From an uncultured Micrococcaceae bacterium (GTDB taxonomy: Bacteria; Actinomycetota; Actinomycetes; Actinomycetales; Micrococcaceae): a stretch of 9,173 bases of DNA. Of the stretch, positions 1 through 6,485 are shown piece by piece. Location: NCBI GenBank assembly GCA_937896705.1, contig CALBOC010000052.1, forward strand, positions 1 to 9,173, written 5' to 3'. The position numbers were made by a program, and so were the translations under genes. A model generated the notes under the pieces. That model did not search any database, was not told where the DNA came from, and worked only from the letters and a program-made list of their open reading frames with translations. The stretch's first letter is position 1; each line of letters opens with the position of its first letter.

Positions 1-2
1 AG

Positions 3-73
3 AGCGGGTGACGGGAATCGAACCCGCGTATCTTGCTTGGGAAGCAAGCGCTCTACCATTGAGCTACACCCGC
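3..73 (-). tRNA. tRNA-Gly, anticodon CCC
   Basis: Read on the minus strand this is a complete 71-nt cloverleaf. The acceptor stem GCGGGTG (67-73) pairs with CACCCGC (4-10). The D arm contains AGCTCAATGGTAGAGC. The anticodon stem CTTGC/GCAAG encloses the loop TTCCCAA (37-43), giving anticodon CCC at 39-41, which reads GGG glycine codons. The T arm carries GGTTCGATTCC. The discriminator base is U, and the next bases are CT rather than CCA, so CCA must be added after transcription, as is usual in actinobacteria. The gene lies divergent from the next protein gene. Its 3' flank is outside the window, so a tRNA-linked attachment site cannot be assessed. Confidence 0.98.
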
Positions 74-245
74 ACAGCCTCACCAAAACAGTGCGTCCTG
101 GTTGACGGCCTAGGGAATATCTTAACACTCTTGACGACCGTCCGTGCGTATTTCGTCGGGTCGGCGATTTGCCGGTGGTGAAACCTGACTACTTCGTGTG
201 ACGTATGGGCTTGCACTCGCCTGCGGATACGGAAGAATACAAGGC

Positions 246-2294
246 ATGACTTCGGCAGCTTCCACTCCTCGTATCCGCGCCTCCGAACTGGTCGGTGAGA
301 CCTGGTTCAACATCGGCGACAAAGACCTCAGCCTTAAAGACCTTCGCGGCAAAATTGTGATTCTCGACTTTTGGGCGTTTTGCTGTGTCAACTGCCTCCA
401 CGTCCTGGATGAACTGCGCCCCCTGGAGGCCAAATACTCCGACGTGTTAGTCACCGTGGGCGTGCACTCGCCGAAATTCGATTACGAAGCCGAAACTTCC
501 GCGGTCGCGGCCGCGATCGAACGCTATGACATCGCTCATCCGGTCATCAACGACCCGGAACTCATTACTTGGCAGGCCTACACCGCCCGAGCTTGGCCCA
601 CCTTGGTGGTCGTCGATCCAGAGGGCTACGTGGTGGCCCACCTGACCGGCGAGGGCCACGTGTCCGGGCTGTACTCCCTGGTCGAGCAACTCATTGAAGA
701 ACACGACGCTAAAGGCACCCTGCACCGCGGGGAAGGCCCCTACGTGGCTCCGGAACCGGTGGCACGTGATCTGAAATTCCCGGCCAAAGCCATCGCGCTG
801 GGCACCCGCGGCACTCGCAACGGCTCGTTCTTGGTCGCCGACACCGGCCATCACCGCCTCGTCGAGGTAACTGATGATTTAGAAACTGTGCTGCAGACCA
901 TCGGCGGCAACGGCACCGGCGAACCCATTGATGCTGAAACTGCCCTGGCCGATCCTGACACGATCTCGGTGCGCGGCCACGCCGACGGCGGCCGTGAAGT
1001 CGCGCTCTTCAACGAACCCCACGGTCTGGCGCTGTTGCCTGACGACGTCGCCCAGACGGTCGGCTATGACGTGCTCGTCGCCGATGCCGTCAACCACCGA
1101 CTCCGCGCGGTAAAGCTGGCCACCGGAGAAGTCACCACTGTGGCCGGCAATGGCGTCCAGCGGCTGATTGACTCCGAACGCATCCAGGATGAGTCCAACG
1201 ACGACAACGAGACCGTCGACCTGGCCCCTTTCGAATCCGGCGCGCTTGATACTTCGCTGTCGACTCCCTGGGATGTGCAGTATTCTGCAGCCGAAGGCCT
1301 GGCCATTATCGCTATGGCCGGCACCCACCAGCTGTTCTCTTATGACCCGGTGACCAAAGAGCTCGCCGTGTATGCTGGCACCGCACTCGAGGGGCTCGTT
1401 GACGGGCCAGCCGATGAAGCCTGGTTCGCGCAATCCTCGGGGCTATCCATTGACGCCAACGGCGTCCTCTGGGTTGCCGACGCCGAAACCTCAGCGGTGC
1501 GTTACGTCATCCCGGCTACCCAAACTGATTCCAAGAAACCTGAAGTCGGCACCGTGGTGGGAACCGGCTTATTCGACTTTGGCTTCCGCGACGGCGATCC
1601 CGAAGAAGCCCGGTTGCAACATCCGCTGGGCGTGACCAACCTGCCGGATGGCTCGGTACTGATTGCCGATACTTACAACCATGCGATCCGCCGGTGGGCT
1701 CCAGAAACGGTGAACCCCGACGGTACGACTCAACCCGCCGCGGTCACCACTGTGGCCCGTGATCTGCAAGAACCCTCGGACATTCTGGTCGAAACCGACG
1801 CGGACGGCAACGCGGTCTCGATCGTCGTGGTCGAAACCAACGCTCACCAACTGGTCCGGATTGCCGTGCCCGAAAAGTTCCTGCACGTCGATGAAGGCGC
1901 AATGCAGGTCCAGCGCCCGCCCACCAAATTGGTTGCAGGTGAGGTGCCGATCAATATTTCGTTCGCCGCACCAAGTGGTCAGAAACTTGATGACCGGTGG
2001 GGCGACCCGACTCAGTTGACGGTCTCTTCGACGCCCGAAAACCTGTTGCTGGAAGGGGAGGGGCGGGAAACCGGCTTGAACCGCCGGTTGAAGCTCAACC
2101 CCGAAATCTCCGAAGGCGTGCTGCACGTGACCGCCCGCGCTGCGGCTTGTGATGGCGAGCCCGGCCAGCCGATCCCGGACTCGGCAGCCTGCCACCTCTA
2201 TCAGCAAGACTGGGGGATCCCGGTGACCATCCACGCCGACGGCGACGCAGAGGCCCACACCACGCTCGATCTGGATTTGCGCGGCATTCACTAG
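246..2294 (+). CDS. NHLRC2-like protein: thioredoxin-like domain plus NHL-repeat beta-propeller
   Basis: This 682-residue protein has the three-part layout of the NHLRC2 family. Residues about 10-165 form a thioredoxin/TlpA-like domain with DFWAFCCVNC at 41-50. Cys47 and Cys50 form the CxxC redox pair, and Cys46 gives the CCxNC signature also seen in animal NHLRC2. Residues about 170-570 form an NHL beta-propeller, with blade motifs VADTGHHRL (197), VADAVNHRLR (278), VADAETS (410) and IADTYNHAIRRW (473). The last ~110 residues are a beta-rich domain. No signal peptide is visible, so it is probably cytoplasmic. The ATG at 246 is preferred: GGAAGA (231-236) lies 9 nt upstream and the thioredoxin domain begins soon after. 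An in-frame GTG at 198 would add 16 residues that look unlike a family N-terminus. TTGACG at 102-107 with AACACT at 124-129 is a weak promoter candidate. The biochemical role in bacteria is not established; thiol redox or protein-interaction scaffolding is inference. Confidence 0.93.
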   Translation: MTSAASTPRIRASELVGETWFNIGDKDLSLKDLRGKIVILDFWAFCCVNCLHVLDELRPLEAKYSDVLVTVGVHSPKFDYEAETSAVAAAIERYDIAHPVINDPELITWQAYTARAWPTLVVVDPEGYVVAHLTGEGHVSGLYSLVEQLIEEHDAKGTLHRGEGPYVAPEPVARDLKFPAKAIALGTRGTRNGSFLVADTGHHRLVEVTDDLETVLQTIGGNGTGEPIDAETALADPDTISVRGHADGGREVALFNEPHGLALLPDDVAQTVGYDVLVADAVNHRLRAVKLATGEVTTVAGNGVQRLIDSERIQDESNDDNETVDLAPFESGALDTSLSTPWDVQYSAAEGLAIIAMAGTHQLFSYDPVTKELAVYAGTALEGLVDGPADEAWFAQSSGLSIDANGVLWVADAETSAVRYVIPATQTDSKKPEVGTVVGTGLFDFGFRDGDPEEARLQHPLGVTNLPDGSVLIADTYNHAIRRWAPETVNPDGTTQPAAVTTVARDLQEPSDILVETDADGNAVSIVVVETNAHQLVRIAVPEKFLHVDEGAMQVQRPPTKLVAGEVPINISFAAPSGQKLDDRWGDPTQLTVSSTPENLLLEGEGRETGLNRRLKLNPEISEGVLHVTARAAACDGEPGQPIPDSAACHLYQQDWGIPVTIHADGDAEAHTTLDLDLRGIH

Positions 2295-2302
2295 AGTCAG
2301 AC

Positions 2303-2331
2303 TCAACACAGCGATCCGTTCGGGATAGACT
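2303..2331 (+). promoter_or_regulatory. Candidate promoter for the 134-residue protein
   Basis: TCAACA (2303-2308, four of six matches to TTGACA) is 17 bp from TAGACT (2326-2331, fits TANNNT). Transcription would start near 2338, giving an untranslated leader of about 35 nt. The -10 hexamer sits inside the left arm of the inverted repeat, so a protein bound to the palindrome could block it. This is assigned by eye only. Confidence 0.35.
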
Positions 2332-2362
2332 AGGCACCAACGTGTCGTCTACCCGAACGGAT
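2314..2362 (+). terminator. Long inverted repeat, candidate intrinsic terminator overlapping a promoter
   Basis: ATCCGTTCGGG (2314-2324) and CCCGAACGGAT (2352-2362) are perfect 11-bp inverted arms. Inside them, TAGAC (2326-2330) pairs with GTCTA (2347-2351). The result is a 16-bp stem with one bulged A (2325) and a 16-nt loop. It begins 19 nt after the NHLRC2-like stop codon and is followed by a T-rich run, ATTTGTTGTTT (2361-2371), which suits an intrinsic terminator. The tail is interrupted by Gs and runs almost into the next start codon at 2373. A promoter candidate overlaps it (next entry), so the palindrome could instead be an operator or an mRNA hairpin that controls translation. Confidence 0.6.
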
Positions 2363-2372
2363 TTGTTGTTTC

Positions 2373-2777
2373 ATGGCAACCCTGATCGCCCACGGTCCCG
2401 AACCGACAGCCCACGCTTTTGCCCAACGTCTAGCGGCTACACTGGGCGAGCATCGCGGCGTGACGACCGCCGTGGAAGAGTTCCCGGTCGCGGCGCGCTA
2501 CGTTGACAATGTCGAAGCGGTCATCGTGGTGGCAGAAGCTCAAGAGGAAGCTTTTCATCACGGCGCACGGAATTTCATGAATGCCACCTACGCCGAGCTC
2601 GCAGACAAGACCCTGTTTGTGGCCGCCTTGGGCACCGCCGAAGAACTGACCCCGACGCAATGGACTGCCATTGATGCGTTCAAGCCGCGCGATAGCGCCT
2701 ACTTCCGCACCGACCAGCCACACGAGGATGCCCTGAAACTCTGGGCGGGCCGGCTCAACACGCGCGGTGCGGTCTAG
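2373..2777 (+). CDS. Hypothetical protein, possible flavodoxin-like fold
   Basis: The 134-residue protein has no transmembrane segment, signal peptide or cysteine. It alternates predicted strands and helices: MATLIAHGPE at the start, a central hydrophobic strand EAVIVVAEAQ (48-57), then EEAFHHGARNFMNATYAELADK and a second strand TLFVAALG (80-87). This order resembles flavodoxin-domain proteins of the HemG/flavodoxin_5 type, where a strand is followed by a His-rich helix and a 'removal' strand. The usual N-terminal phosphate-binding loop (T/S-x-T-G-x-T) is not visible, so FMN binding is doubtful. No Shine-Dalgarno motif precedes ATG 2373 (ATTTGTTGTTTC), and no earlier in-frame start fits. The gene lies just after the palindrome and ends 12 nt from the convergent minus-strand gene. 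The function is unknown. Confidence 0.75.
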   Translation: MATLIAHGPEPTAHAFAQRLAATLGEHRGVTTAVEEFPVAARYVDNVEAVIVVAEAQEEAFHHGARNFMNATYAELADKTLFVAALGTAEELTPTQWTAIDAFKPRDSAYFRTDQPHEDALKLWAGRLNTRGAV

Positions 2778-2789
2778 CGCGACGCTGCG

Positions 2790-3887
2790 TTACTGCCAGT
2801 CGGGTCGCACCCGAATATATTCCGGAGTCAACTCCAGGTCTGCGGACATCTCAAAGACTTCTTCGTAGTCCACAGCCGACTGCTGCCCCGTCCCGATGTG
2901 AATCTCTTGGGCTGATAAATGTGCGGTGGCCATCACCCGGTCGATGGCAGGTTCGGAGTCCTGCCACGAATACTGCACATCCGGAACATCGATCGACCAC
3001 GACACTGAATCGGGCACGACCCGGTTGGTCGTTTCGTAGCCAAACGGACACCCAGCAGGTTTTAGCACGGTCTGCTGGGTACAGCGTTGCAATTCATCTT
3101 GGACCTCTTCGGTGATCGCCTCATCCACGGCCTGAGTCAGATTCACCTCAAACCCAAACTCGACGCTTGCACCCGCAGCTAACACGTCGGTCACGGCGAA
3201 ATGGGCCGGTTCATCGACTTCCAGATAGGTCCCTTCATATTCCAGCTCAATGAGCGCTGGAGCGAACGCCGCCAGAGTTGCCGGGGAGCCGTTGGTACCA
3301 AGGAGCGGAGTCGGGGCATCGTGGATGTGGGCGACCGGTTCATCGGCCTTGGAATTTTCGGGCATCTGCGTTGGATGCAACTCGATCTGCTGCAGCGGCA
3401 GCGGATGCAACTGCCATTCATTGAACACACCCCATGAGGTACCAGTCTTATTGACGACCAACGAGGTGGTTTGAGGCTGATCGGCCCCATCGTGATACCG
3501 AATTTCAACGACGCGCTGAGTCATGTCAGGCTCGCGAAAACTTTCCGGCACCTCGTCCTCAACGTTTTCGATCTCGGCATCTTCCAACATGGCGGAGGCC
3601 GCCGCGAGTGGTTCACCGTCTAGTAGCACCGTAGAGATGGTCTCGGGTGCATCCTCGGCCAGATAGCCCTGCGATATCGCCATCGCCGTGGCGCCGTCAC
3701 CGGCACGCAGCGCCTCGAGATATTCTTCGGCCGCAGCCTCCGGATCGTAGACCGTCGAGTTTAATACCACGACTACCGCGCCGGCCAAGATAAGCACTCC
3801 AGCGGCGATGAGCGCCCAAAAACCAGGCCGCCGCATCACCGGTGGGCGCCCGGCAGCATTATTTTGCACGGGAGTTTCCTTCGACAT
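2790..3887 (-). CDS. Membrane-anchored extracytoplasmic protein of unknown function
   Basis: This 365-residue protein has a short basic N-terminus (VMRR, 17-20) and one transmembrane helix at about 22-43, without a lipobox. The positive-inside rule places the rest outside the cell. The region just after the helix (YDPEAAAEEYLEALRAGDGA, 47-66) looks like the start of the NTF2-like/DUF4878-type domains found in anchored actinobacterial proteins; this is a resemblance only. The remaining ~250 residues are acidic and beta-rich. Cys269 and Cys280 flank QQTVLKPAG and could form a disulfide. ATG 3887 is chosen because AGAAAGA lies 9 nt upstream and the MSKET start leads directly into the basic stretch and helix; upstream in-frame extension runs through the permease gene. 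It begins 14 nt after the AEC permease stop and is probably cotranscribed. It may act at the envelope with the permease, but nothing in the sequence proves this. Confidence 0.86.
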   Translation of the reverse strand: MSKETPVQNNAAGRPPVMRRPGFWALIAAGVLILAGAVVVVLNSTVYDPEAAAEEYLEALRAGDGATAMAISQGYLAEDAPETISTVLLDGEPLAAASAMLEDAEIENVEDEVPESFREPDMTQRVVEIRYHDGADQPQTTSLVVNKTGTSWGVFNEWQLHPLPLQQIELHPTQMPENSKADEPVAHIHDAPTPLLGTNGSPATLAAFAPALIELEYEGTYLEVDEPAHFAVTDVLAAGASVEFGFEVNLTQAVDEAITEEVQDELQRCTQQTVLKPAGCPFGYETTNRVVPDSVSWSIDVPDVQYSWQDSEPAIDRVMATAHLSAQEIHIGTGQQSAVDYEEVFEMSADLELTPEYIRVRPDWQ

Positions 3888-3901
3888 CGTCAACAATCTT
3901 T

Positions 3902-4876
3902 CTAAGCTAACAGACCCGCCACGATGATCATCGCCGGAATTGCGAGGATCGTGGTGATGAACACCGTATCGCGGGCCACGATCAGTCCCGTATTGTACCG
4001 GGATGCGGCAACAAACACGTTCTGTGCAGTCGGTAATGAAGCCAGGACGGTTGCGATCAGCACGCCTTCGTCGTCCAGCTGAAATACAAACGCCGCCAGC
4101 ACCCAGGCCGCCAGGGGATGAATGATCAGCTTCACTGTTGAGGCGAGGACGGTATCGCGGCGTCGGCCCTCTGCTTTCGCCAGGGGTTTGGAACCCACCA
4201 ACGAAATGCCAAAGGCCAGGAGCATCGCCGGGATGGCAGCACCACCGATAAGCCGAATGGATTCGTCCAGGGGTTGCCACAGTTGCCACTCGGTGATCGA
4301 AAAGAGCAATCCAAAAGCCGACCCGATAATCAGCGGGTTGCGGACCACCGTGATGAGAATCCGCCCGAGGCTTCGCCAGAATCCTGCTCTAACCACTTTG
4401 AGCCCTGATTCTCGCTCTTGAGATTCCTTTAGAGTCTGGCTATCCATGACGAAAACATACACCGGTGTGTAAATGGCAAGTTGAAACAGAATCACCGGTG
4501 CGGCATAGCTGGCATCCCCCAAAACATATGCGGCAATCGGCAATCCGAGGTTTGCCGAGTTGATCAGTGAAGCAGATAGCGCCGCGATCATACGTTCAGA
4601 TGCAGCGCGCTTGGTCACCGCAAAATGCGCGATAATCAGATAGCTGACGGCGGCCACGCCCGCCGACAGCGTCGCAATCCACAGTTGCGGACCGAGTACT
4701 AGGAAGACATCGCTCTGTGACAGGGTGGTGAACAACAGCGCCGGTGAGGCCACGAAAAACGCGACGCGGGACAGCACCGGTTGTGCGTTGGGCCCGAGAC
4801 TTCCGGTACGTCCGACTCCGTAGCCGACAGCAATGATCAGCCAAATGATAAAGAAGCCGGACAGTACTTGTGCCAC
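3902..4876 (-). CDS. AEC family transporter (auxin efflux carrier-like permease)
   Basis: The 324-residue polytopic inner-membrane protein has about ten hydrophobic segments in two halves, as expected for the AEC family of secondary carriers (BART superfamily). Family landmarks are NSANLGLP (106-113), NPLIIGSAFGLLF, PAMLLAFGISL, KLIIHPLAAW and SLPTAQNVFVA (280-290). Bacterial relatives include malonate, malate and amino-acid-derived acid carriers; the substrate here cannot be predicted. GTG 4876 is chosen because GAAAGG (4882-4887) lies 5 nt upstream and AQVLSGFFIIW then matches a typical family N-terminus. An in-frame ATG at 4918 would add 14 charged residues and has a poorer ribosome binding site. 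The gene leads an apparent two-gene operon with the anchored protein, 14 nt downstream. It is divergent from the small membrane protein at 4980. Confidence 0.92.
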   Translation of the reverse strand: MAQVLSGFFIIWLIIAVGYGVGRTGSLGPNAQPVLSRVAFFVASPALLFTTLSQSDVFLVLGPQLWIATLSAGVAAVSYLIIAHFAVTKRAASERMIAALSASLINSANLGLPIAAYVLGDASYAAPVILFQLAIYTPVYVFVMDSQTLKESQERESGLKVVRAGFWRSLGRILITVVRNPLIIGSAFGLLFSITEWQLWQPLDESIRLIGGAAIPAMLLAFGISLVGSKPLAKAEGRRRDTVLASTVKLIIHPLAAWVLAAFVFQLDDEGVLIATVLASLPTAQNVFVAASRYNTGLIVARDTVFITTILAIPAMIIVAGLLA

Positions 4877-4881
4877 TGCAA

Positions 4882-4887
4882 CCTTTC
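4882..4887 (-). promoter_or_regulatory. Ribosome binding site that favours the GTG 4876 start of the AEC permease
   Basis: Read on the minus strand, GAAAGG is followed by 5 nt (TTGCA) and then GTG. This is better placed than anything upstream of the alternative ATG 4918. A TANNNT-like TAACCT on the minus strand (4924-4929) would start transcription at about 4917, consistent with a ~40-nt leader for GTG 4876. The same start would make ATG 4918 nearly leaderless, so the choice is not final. Confidence 0.5.
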
Positions 4888-4979
4888 GCCGAGTCTTCAC
4901 ACGCTCAGCAGTGAGCATGCCTGAGGTTAGCCTGCACTATGCTGACATTTGCAACCCATCATCGCCCGTCGAGGATTCC

Positions 4980-5168
4980 ATGACTGAAGATCAACGTAGA
5001 CGAACCAGAATTTGGTGGCTGTCTGGAATTCTAGCGGTCTTAGGTGCGGGCATAGCGATCTTTGCTGCGTTGGAGTACTTCGTCACCACGCTTGTCACGG
5101 TGGGATTCGCGGTGGTGGTGACCGTGCTCCTCGGCGCCGTGCTGGCCCAAGCAGACAAACTCCGTTGA
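4980..5168 (+). CDS. Small two-TM membrane protein, hypothetical
   Basis: The predicted protein has 62 residues. A polar, basic N-terminus (MTEDQRRRTR) leads into two hydrophobic helices at about 11-31 and 35-56, joined by a short turn at LEYF, and the tail is QADKLR. Both ends are predicted to be cytoplasmic. ATG 4980 is supported by GAGG (4971-4974) 5 nt upstream; the longer reading starting at 4833 overlaps the divergent permease and is not credible. Similar short hydrophobic proteins without assigned function are common in Micrococcales. It could be an accessory membrane protein, but no partner is evident. A weak hairpin follows the stop codon. Confidence 0.7.
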   Translation: MTEDQRRRTRIWWLSGILAVLGAGIAIFAALEYFVTTLVTVGFAVVVTVLLGAVLAQADKLR

Positions 5169-5410
5169 ACACCCCCGCCCCCAGAAGTTTAAGCTCTTGG
5201 GGAAATCTTAGGCGCTGGTTTTCGTTGCTTGTCTCACTTTGCTAGCTGGTTTTCTCTGCGCCAGAGACTGAAGTGGTAAGTTTTCGTAATTTGAGCCACA
5301 AGAACCGCATGATTTCGCGGCAATTTAGCCCATCTTAAGTAATTAGCACATGCCTATTGTTCGCTATTTCGGCTAGCCCAAGTTGTCTAGACCCACCGTG
5401 TTTGTGCCGA

Positions 5411-5416
5411 TATATT
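5411..5416 (+). promoter_or_regulatory. Candidate -10 box for the 75-residue membrane protein
   Basis: TATATT matches TATAAT at five of six positions and sits 61 nt before the start codon, so transcription would begin near 5423. The nearest -35-like sequence, TTGTCT at 5383-5388, is 22 bp away. That spacing is too long for a standard sigma-70 promoter, so an activator or a different start point is possible. Confidence 0.35.
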
Positions 5417-5462
5417 ATGAGTAATTCAAAAAACCTTTGAAGATACCCGGCATACGACAATC

Positions 5463-5470
5463 AGGAGGGA
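5463..5470 (+). promoter_or_regulatory. Strong Shine-Dalgarno sequence of the 75-residue membrane protein
   Basis: AGGAGGGA stands 6 nt before ATG 5477. It is one of the best ribosome binding sites in the window, and it is the main reason to treat this short reading frame as a real, well-translated gene. Confidence 0.8.
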
Positions 5471-5476
5471 ACAGCT

Positions 5477-5704
5477 ATGGAAGCCATCCAGCATAAGAAC
5501 GTCGTTATCGGCGCACTCGTCGCTGTCGTCGCCGTCCTGTCTGCACTCGTGATCGTTACCTCGATCGCACAGATGTATGCACTAACCGTTGGCCTTATCC
5601 TTGCCCAACTCGTCAGTCTGAGTGCAATCGGCTACGTCTATATGAAATCCCGCGAACAACAGAATCAGCTGTTTTGCGCACGCCTAACCGTCAGCAAATT
5701 ATGA
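5477..5704 (+). CDS. Small two-TM membrane protein, hypothetical
   Basis: The predicted protein has 75 residues. After MEAIQHKN come two hydrophobic helices at about 9-31 and 36-56, then a polar cytoplasmic-type tail (MKSREQQNQL) and a final CARLTVSKL with one cysteine. The strong AGGAGGGA site and a strong terminator starting 34 nt after the stop make it a self-contained transcription unit. It resembles the 62-residue protein upstream in layout (two helices, charged ends), but the sequences do not align obviously. I do not recognise the family. Holin-like or stress-related membrane roles are possible, but nothing in the sequence favours one. Confidence 0.76.
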   Translation: MEAIQHKNVVIGALVAVVAVLSALVIVTSIAQMYALTVGLILAQLVSLSAIGYVYMKSREQQNQLFCARLTVSKL

Positions 5705-5737
5705 TGCTGTAACCAGGCGTGGCAAAAGCCAAATTTC

Positions 5738-5782
5738 AAGCCCCCGGTGCCGGATCTCCGCACAGGGGGCTTTGTTATTGTT
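5738..5782 (+). terminator. Strong rho-independent terminator
   Basis: AAGCCCCC (5738-5745) pairs perfectly with GGGGGCTT (5765-5772). Inside, GTGC-C-GG and CCGCAC extend the stem with one bulged C, around the tetraloop ATCT. The stem is followed by a T-rich run, TTTGTTATTGTT. It ends the 75-residue gene and separates it from the SDR gene. Confidence 0.93.
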
Positions 5783-5798
5783 AAAACATAACTACAGT
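5771..5798 (+). promoter_or_regulatory. Weak promoter candidate for the SDR gene
   Basis: TACAGT (5793-5798, TANNNT type) stands 16 bp after TTTGTT (5771-5776), which lies within the T-run of the preceding terminator. Transcription would start near 5805, about 19 nt before ATG 5824 and just before its ribosome binding site. The hexamers match consensus only partly. Confidence 0.3.
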
Positions 5799-5823
5799 CA
5801 CTGGGGCGGCGGAAGGATCATCC

Positions 5824-6450
5824 ATGTCGGAAAAGGTTTCAGAGTCGTTAATAGTCCTGGGAGGCACCGGAAATCTCGGTCGCGAGGCCCTGCCGATCTT
5901 GGTGGAAGCTGGATATCACCTCGTGGTCTACGCGCGCTCCGAAGTGTCGGGTGCGCCCTTTGAGCATGAGCGTATTTCGGTGATGGTGGGCTCCTTGGAT
6001 GACACCGCATTGATTGACTCGTTGGTCACCACGGCCCTGCGTCATAGTCAGAAACTGCGTGGCGCCATCTTCCTCAACGGTGGGTTTACCAACGACGAAG
6101 GGATTGGCGCGGATGGGTTTACTGAATACCTGCAGCAAATGCTTGACATGAATGTCTACCCCACGACGAAAGTCCTCTCACGGACGCTGCCGCACTGGCA
6201 GGCCAATGGTGGAGGTCGAATCATACTAACGTCTGCAACCGCCGTCGAAAAACGATTCGTCAAAGGTGGGGCTTATGCGACCGCGAAAATGGTCGTCGAT
6301 AGTCTGGCTCGCCAGATAGAACGCGAATACGACCCGGAGGTCGTCGCGGTGCATGTCCTTCGCCCACGGTTCATTGGGACAAAACCAGGACAAGACAACC
6401 CAGCGGACCTTGCCCAAGAAATGTTAGATGCACTACAACAAGAGGTATAA
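5824..6450 (+). CDS. SDR family NAD(P)-dependent oxidoreductase
   Basis: The 208-residue protein has a Rossmann fold of the short-chain dehydrogenase/reductase superfamily. The dinucleotide-binding loop is GGTGNLG (13-19) after strand SLIVL. The strand leading to the active site has FLNGG (83-87), where the classical motif is NNAG. The catalytic set appears complete: Asn110 (DMNVYP), Ser137 (ILTSAT), Tyr151 and Lys155 (YATAK). After it, RPRFIGT (180-186) replaces the usual PGxxxT. It is shorter than the classical ~250 residues, mainly in the C-terminal substrate-binding part. AAGGA (5813-5817), 6 nt upstream, supports ATG 5824. It probably heads a two-gene operon with the CxCxxC protein 35 nt downstream. 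The substrate cannot be deduced. Confidence 0.92.
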   Translation: MSEKVSESLIVLGGTGNLGREALPILVEAGYHLVVYARSEVSGAPFEHERISVMVGSLDDTALIDSLVTTALRHSQKLRGAIFLNGGFTNDEGIGADGFTEYLQQMLDMNVYPTTKVLSRTLPHWQANGGGRIILTSATAVEKRFVKGGAYATAKMVVDSLARQIEREYDPEVVAVHVLRPRFIGTKPGQDNPADLAQEMLDALQQEV

Positions 6451-6472
6451 CCCTATCCACTGCATTTAAGAG

Positions 6473-6480
6473 AAGGGGAG
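6473..6480 (+). promoter_or_regulatory. Ribosome binding site choosing ATG 6486 over GTG 6483
   Basis: AAGGGGAG ends 5 nt before ATG 6486 but only 2 nt before the in-frame GTG at 6483. The spacing therefore favours the ATG by one codon. Confidence 0.7.
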
Positions 6481-6485
6481 CGGTG

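Larger units (their letters stand above)
5169..5476. other. AT-rich intergenic region with small repeats, no gene seen
   Basis: No coding region is convincing in this 308-nt stretch, which is visibly richer in A and T than its neighbours. It holds an imperfect hairpin at 5179-5202 (CCCCAGAAG / CTCTTGGGG) that lacks a T-run and is at best a weak terminator. It also has a 10-bp direct repeat GCTGGTTTTC at 5214-5223 and 5245-5254, and a tight hairpin TCTCTG-CGC-CAGAGA at 5253-5267. TATATT at 5411-5416, overlapping TATTAT at 5413-5418, is a good -10 candidate for the following small gene. No clear -35 element stands at 16-18 bp. Confidence 0.5.

Noticed and set aside
3..73. tRNA-Gly as an integration site for a mobile element
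   Set aside because: No integrase or duplicated tRNA end is present in the window, and the 3' flank of the tRNA is not included.
198..245. GTG 198 as the start of the NHLRC2-like protein
   Set aside because: It has no good ribosome binding site and adds 16 residues unlike the family N-terminus; ATG 246 has GGAAGA at a suitable distance.
879..1433. Minus-strand open frame of 184 residues inside the NHLRC2-like gene
   Set aside because: It is fully contained in a gene with strong domain evidence and has no coding features of its own.
1569..2309. Minus-strand open frame of 246 residues opposite the 3' part of the NHLRC2-like gene
   Set aside because: It is an antisense shadow: the plus frame has clear NHL and C-terminal domain features, while the minus translation is rich in Arg, Gly and Val without a recognisable domain or ribosome binding site.
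3888..4289. Extension of the anchored protein upstream of ATG 3887 to give 499 residues
   Set aside because: The added part lies entirely inside the AEC permease gene in another frame and reads as low-quality sequence; ATG 3887 has a ribosome binding site and a proper membrane-anchor start.
4833..4979. Longer start for the small membrane protein, giving 111 residues
   Set aside because: The extra 49 residues overlap the divergent permease gene, while GAGG at 4971-4974 points to ATG 4980.
5171..5202. C-rich run after the 62-residue gene as a possible 6C RNA
   Set aside because: That RNA has two hairpins with at least six consecutive Cs in the loops; here there are only two five-C runs and they lie in a stem or outside a hairpin.
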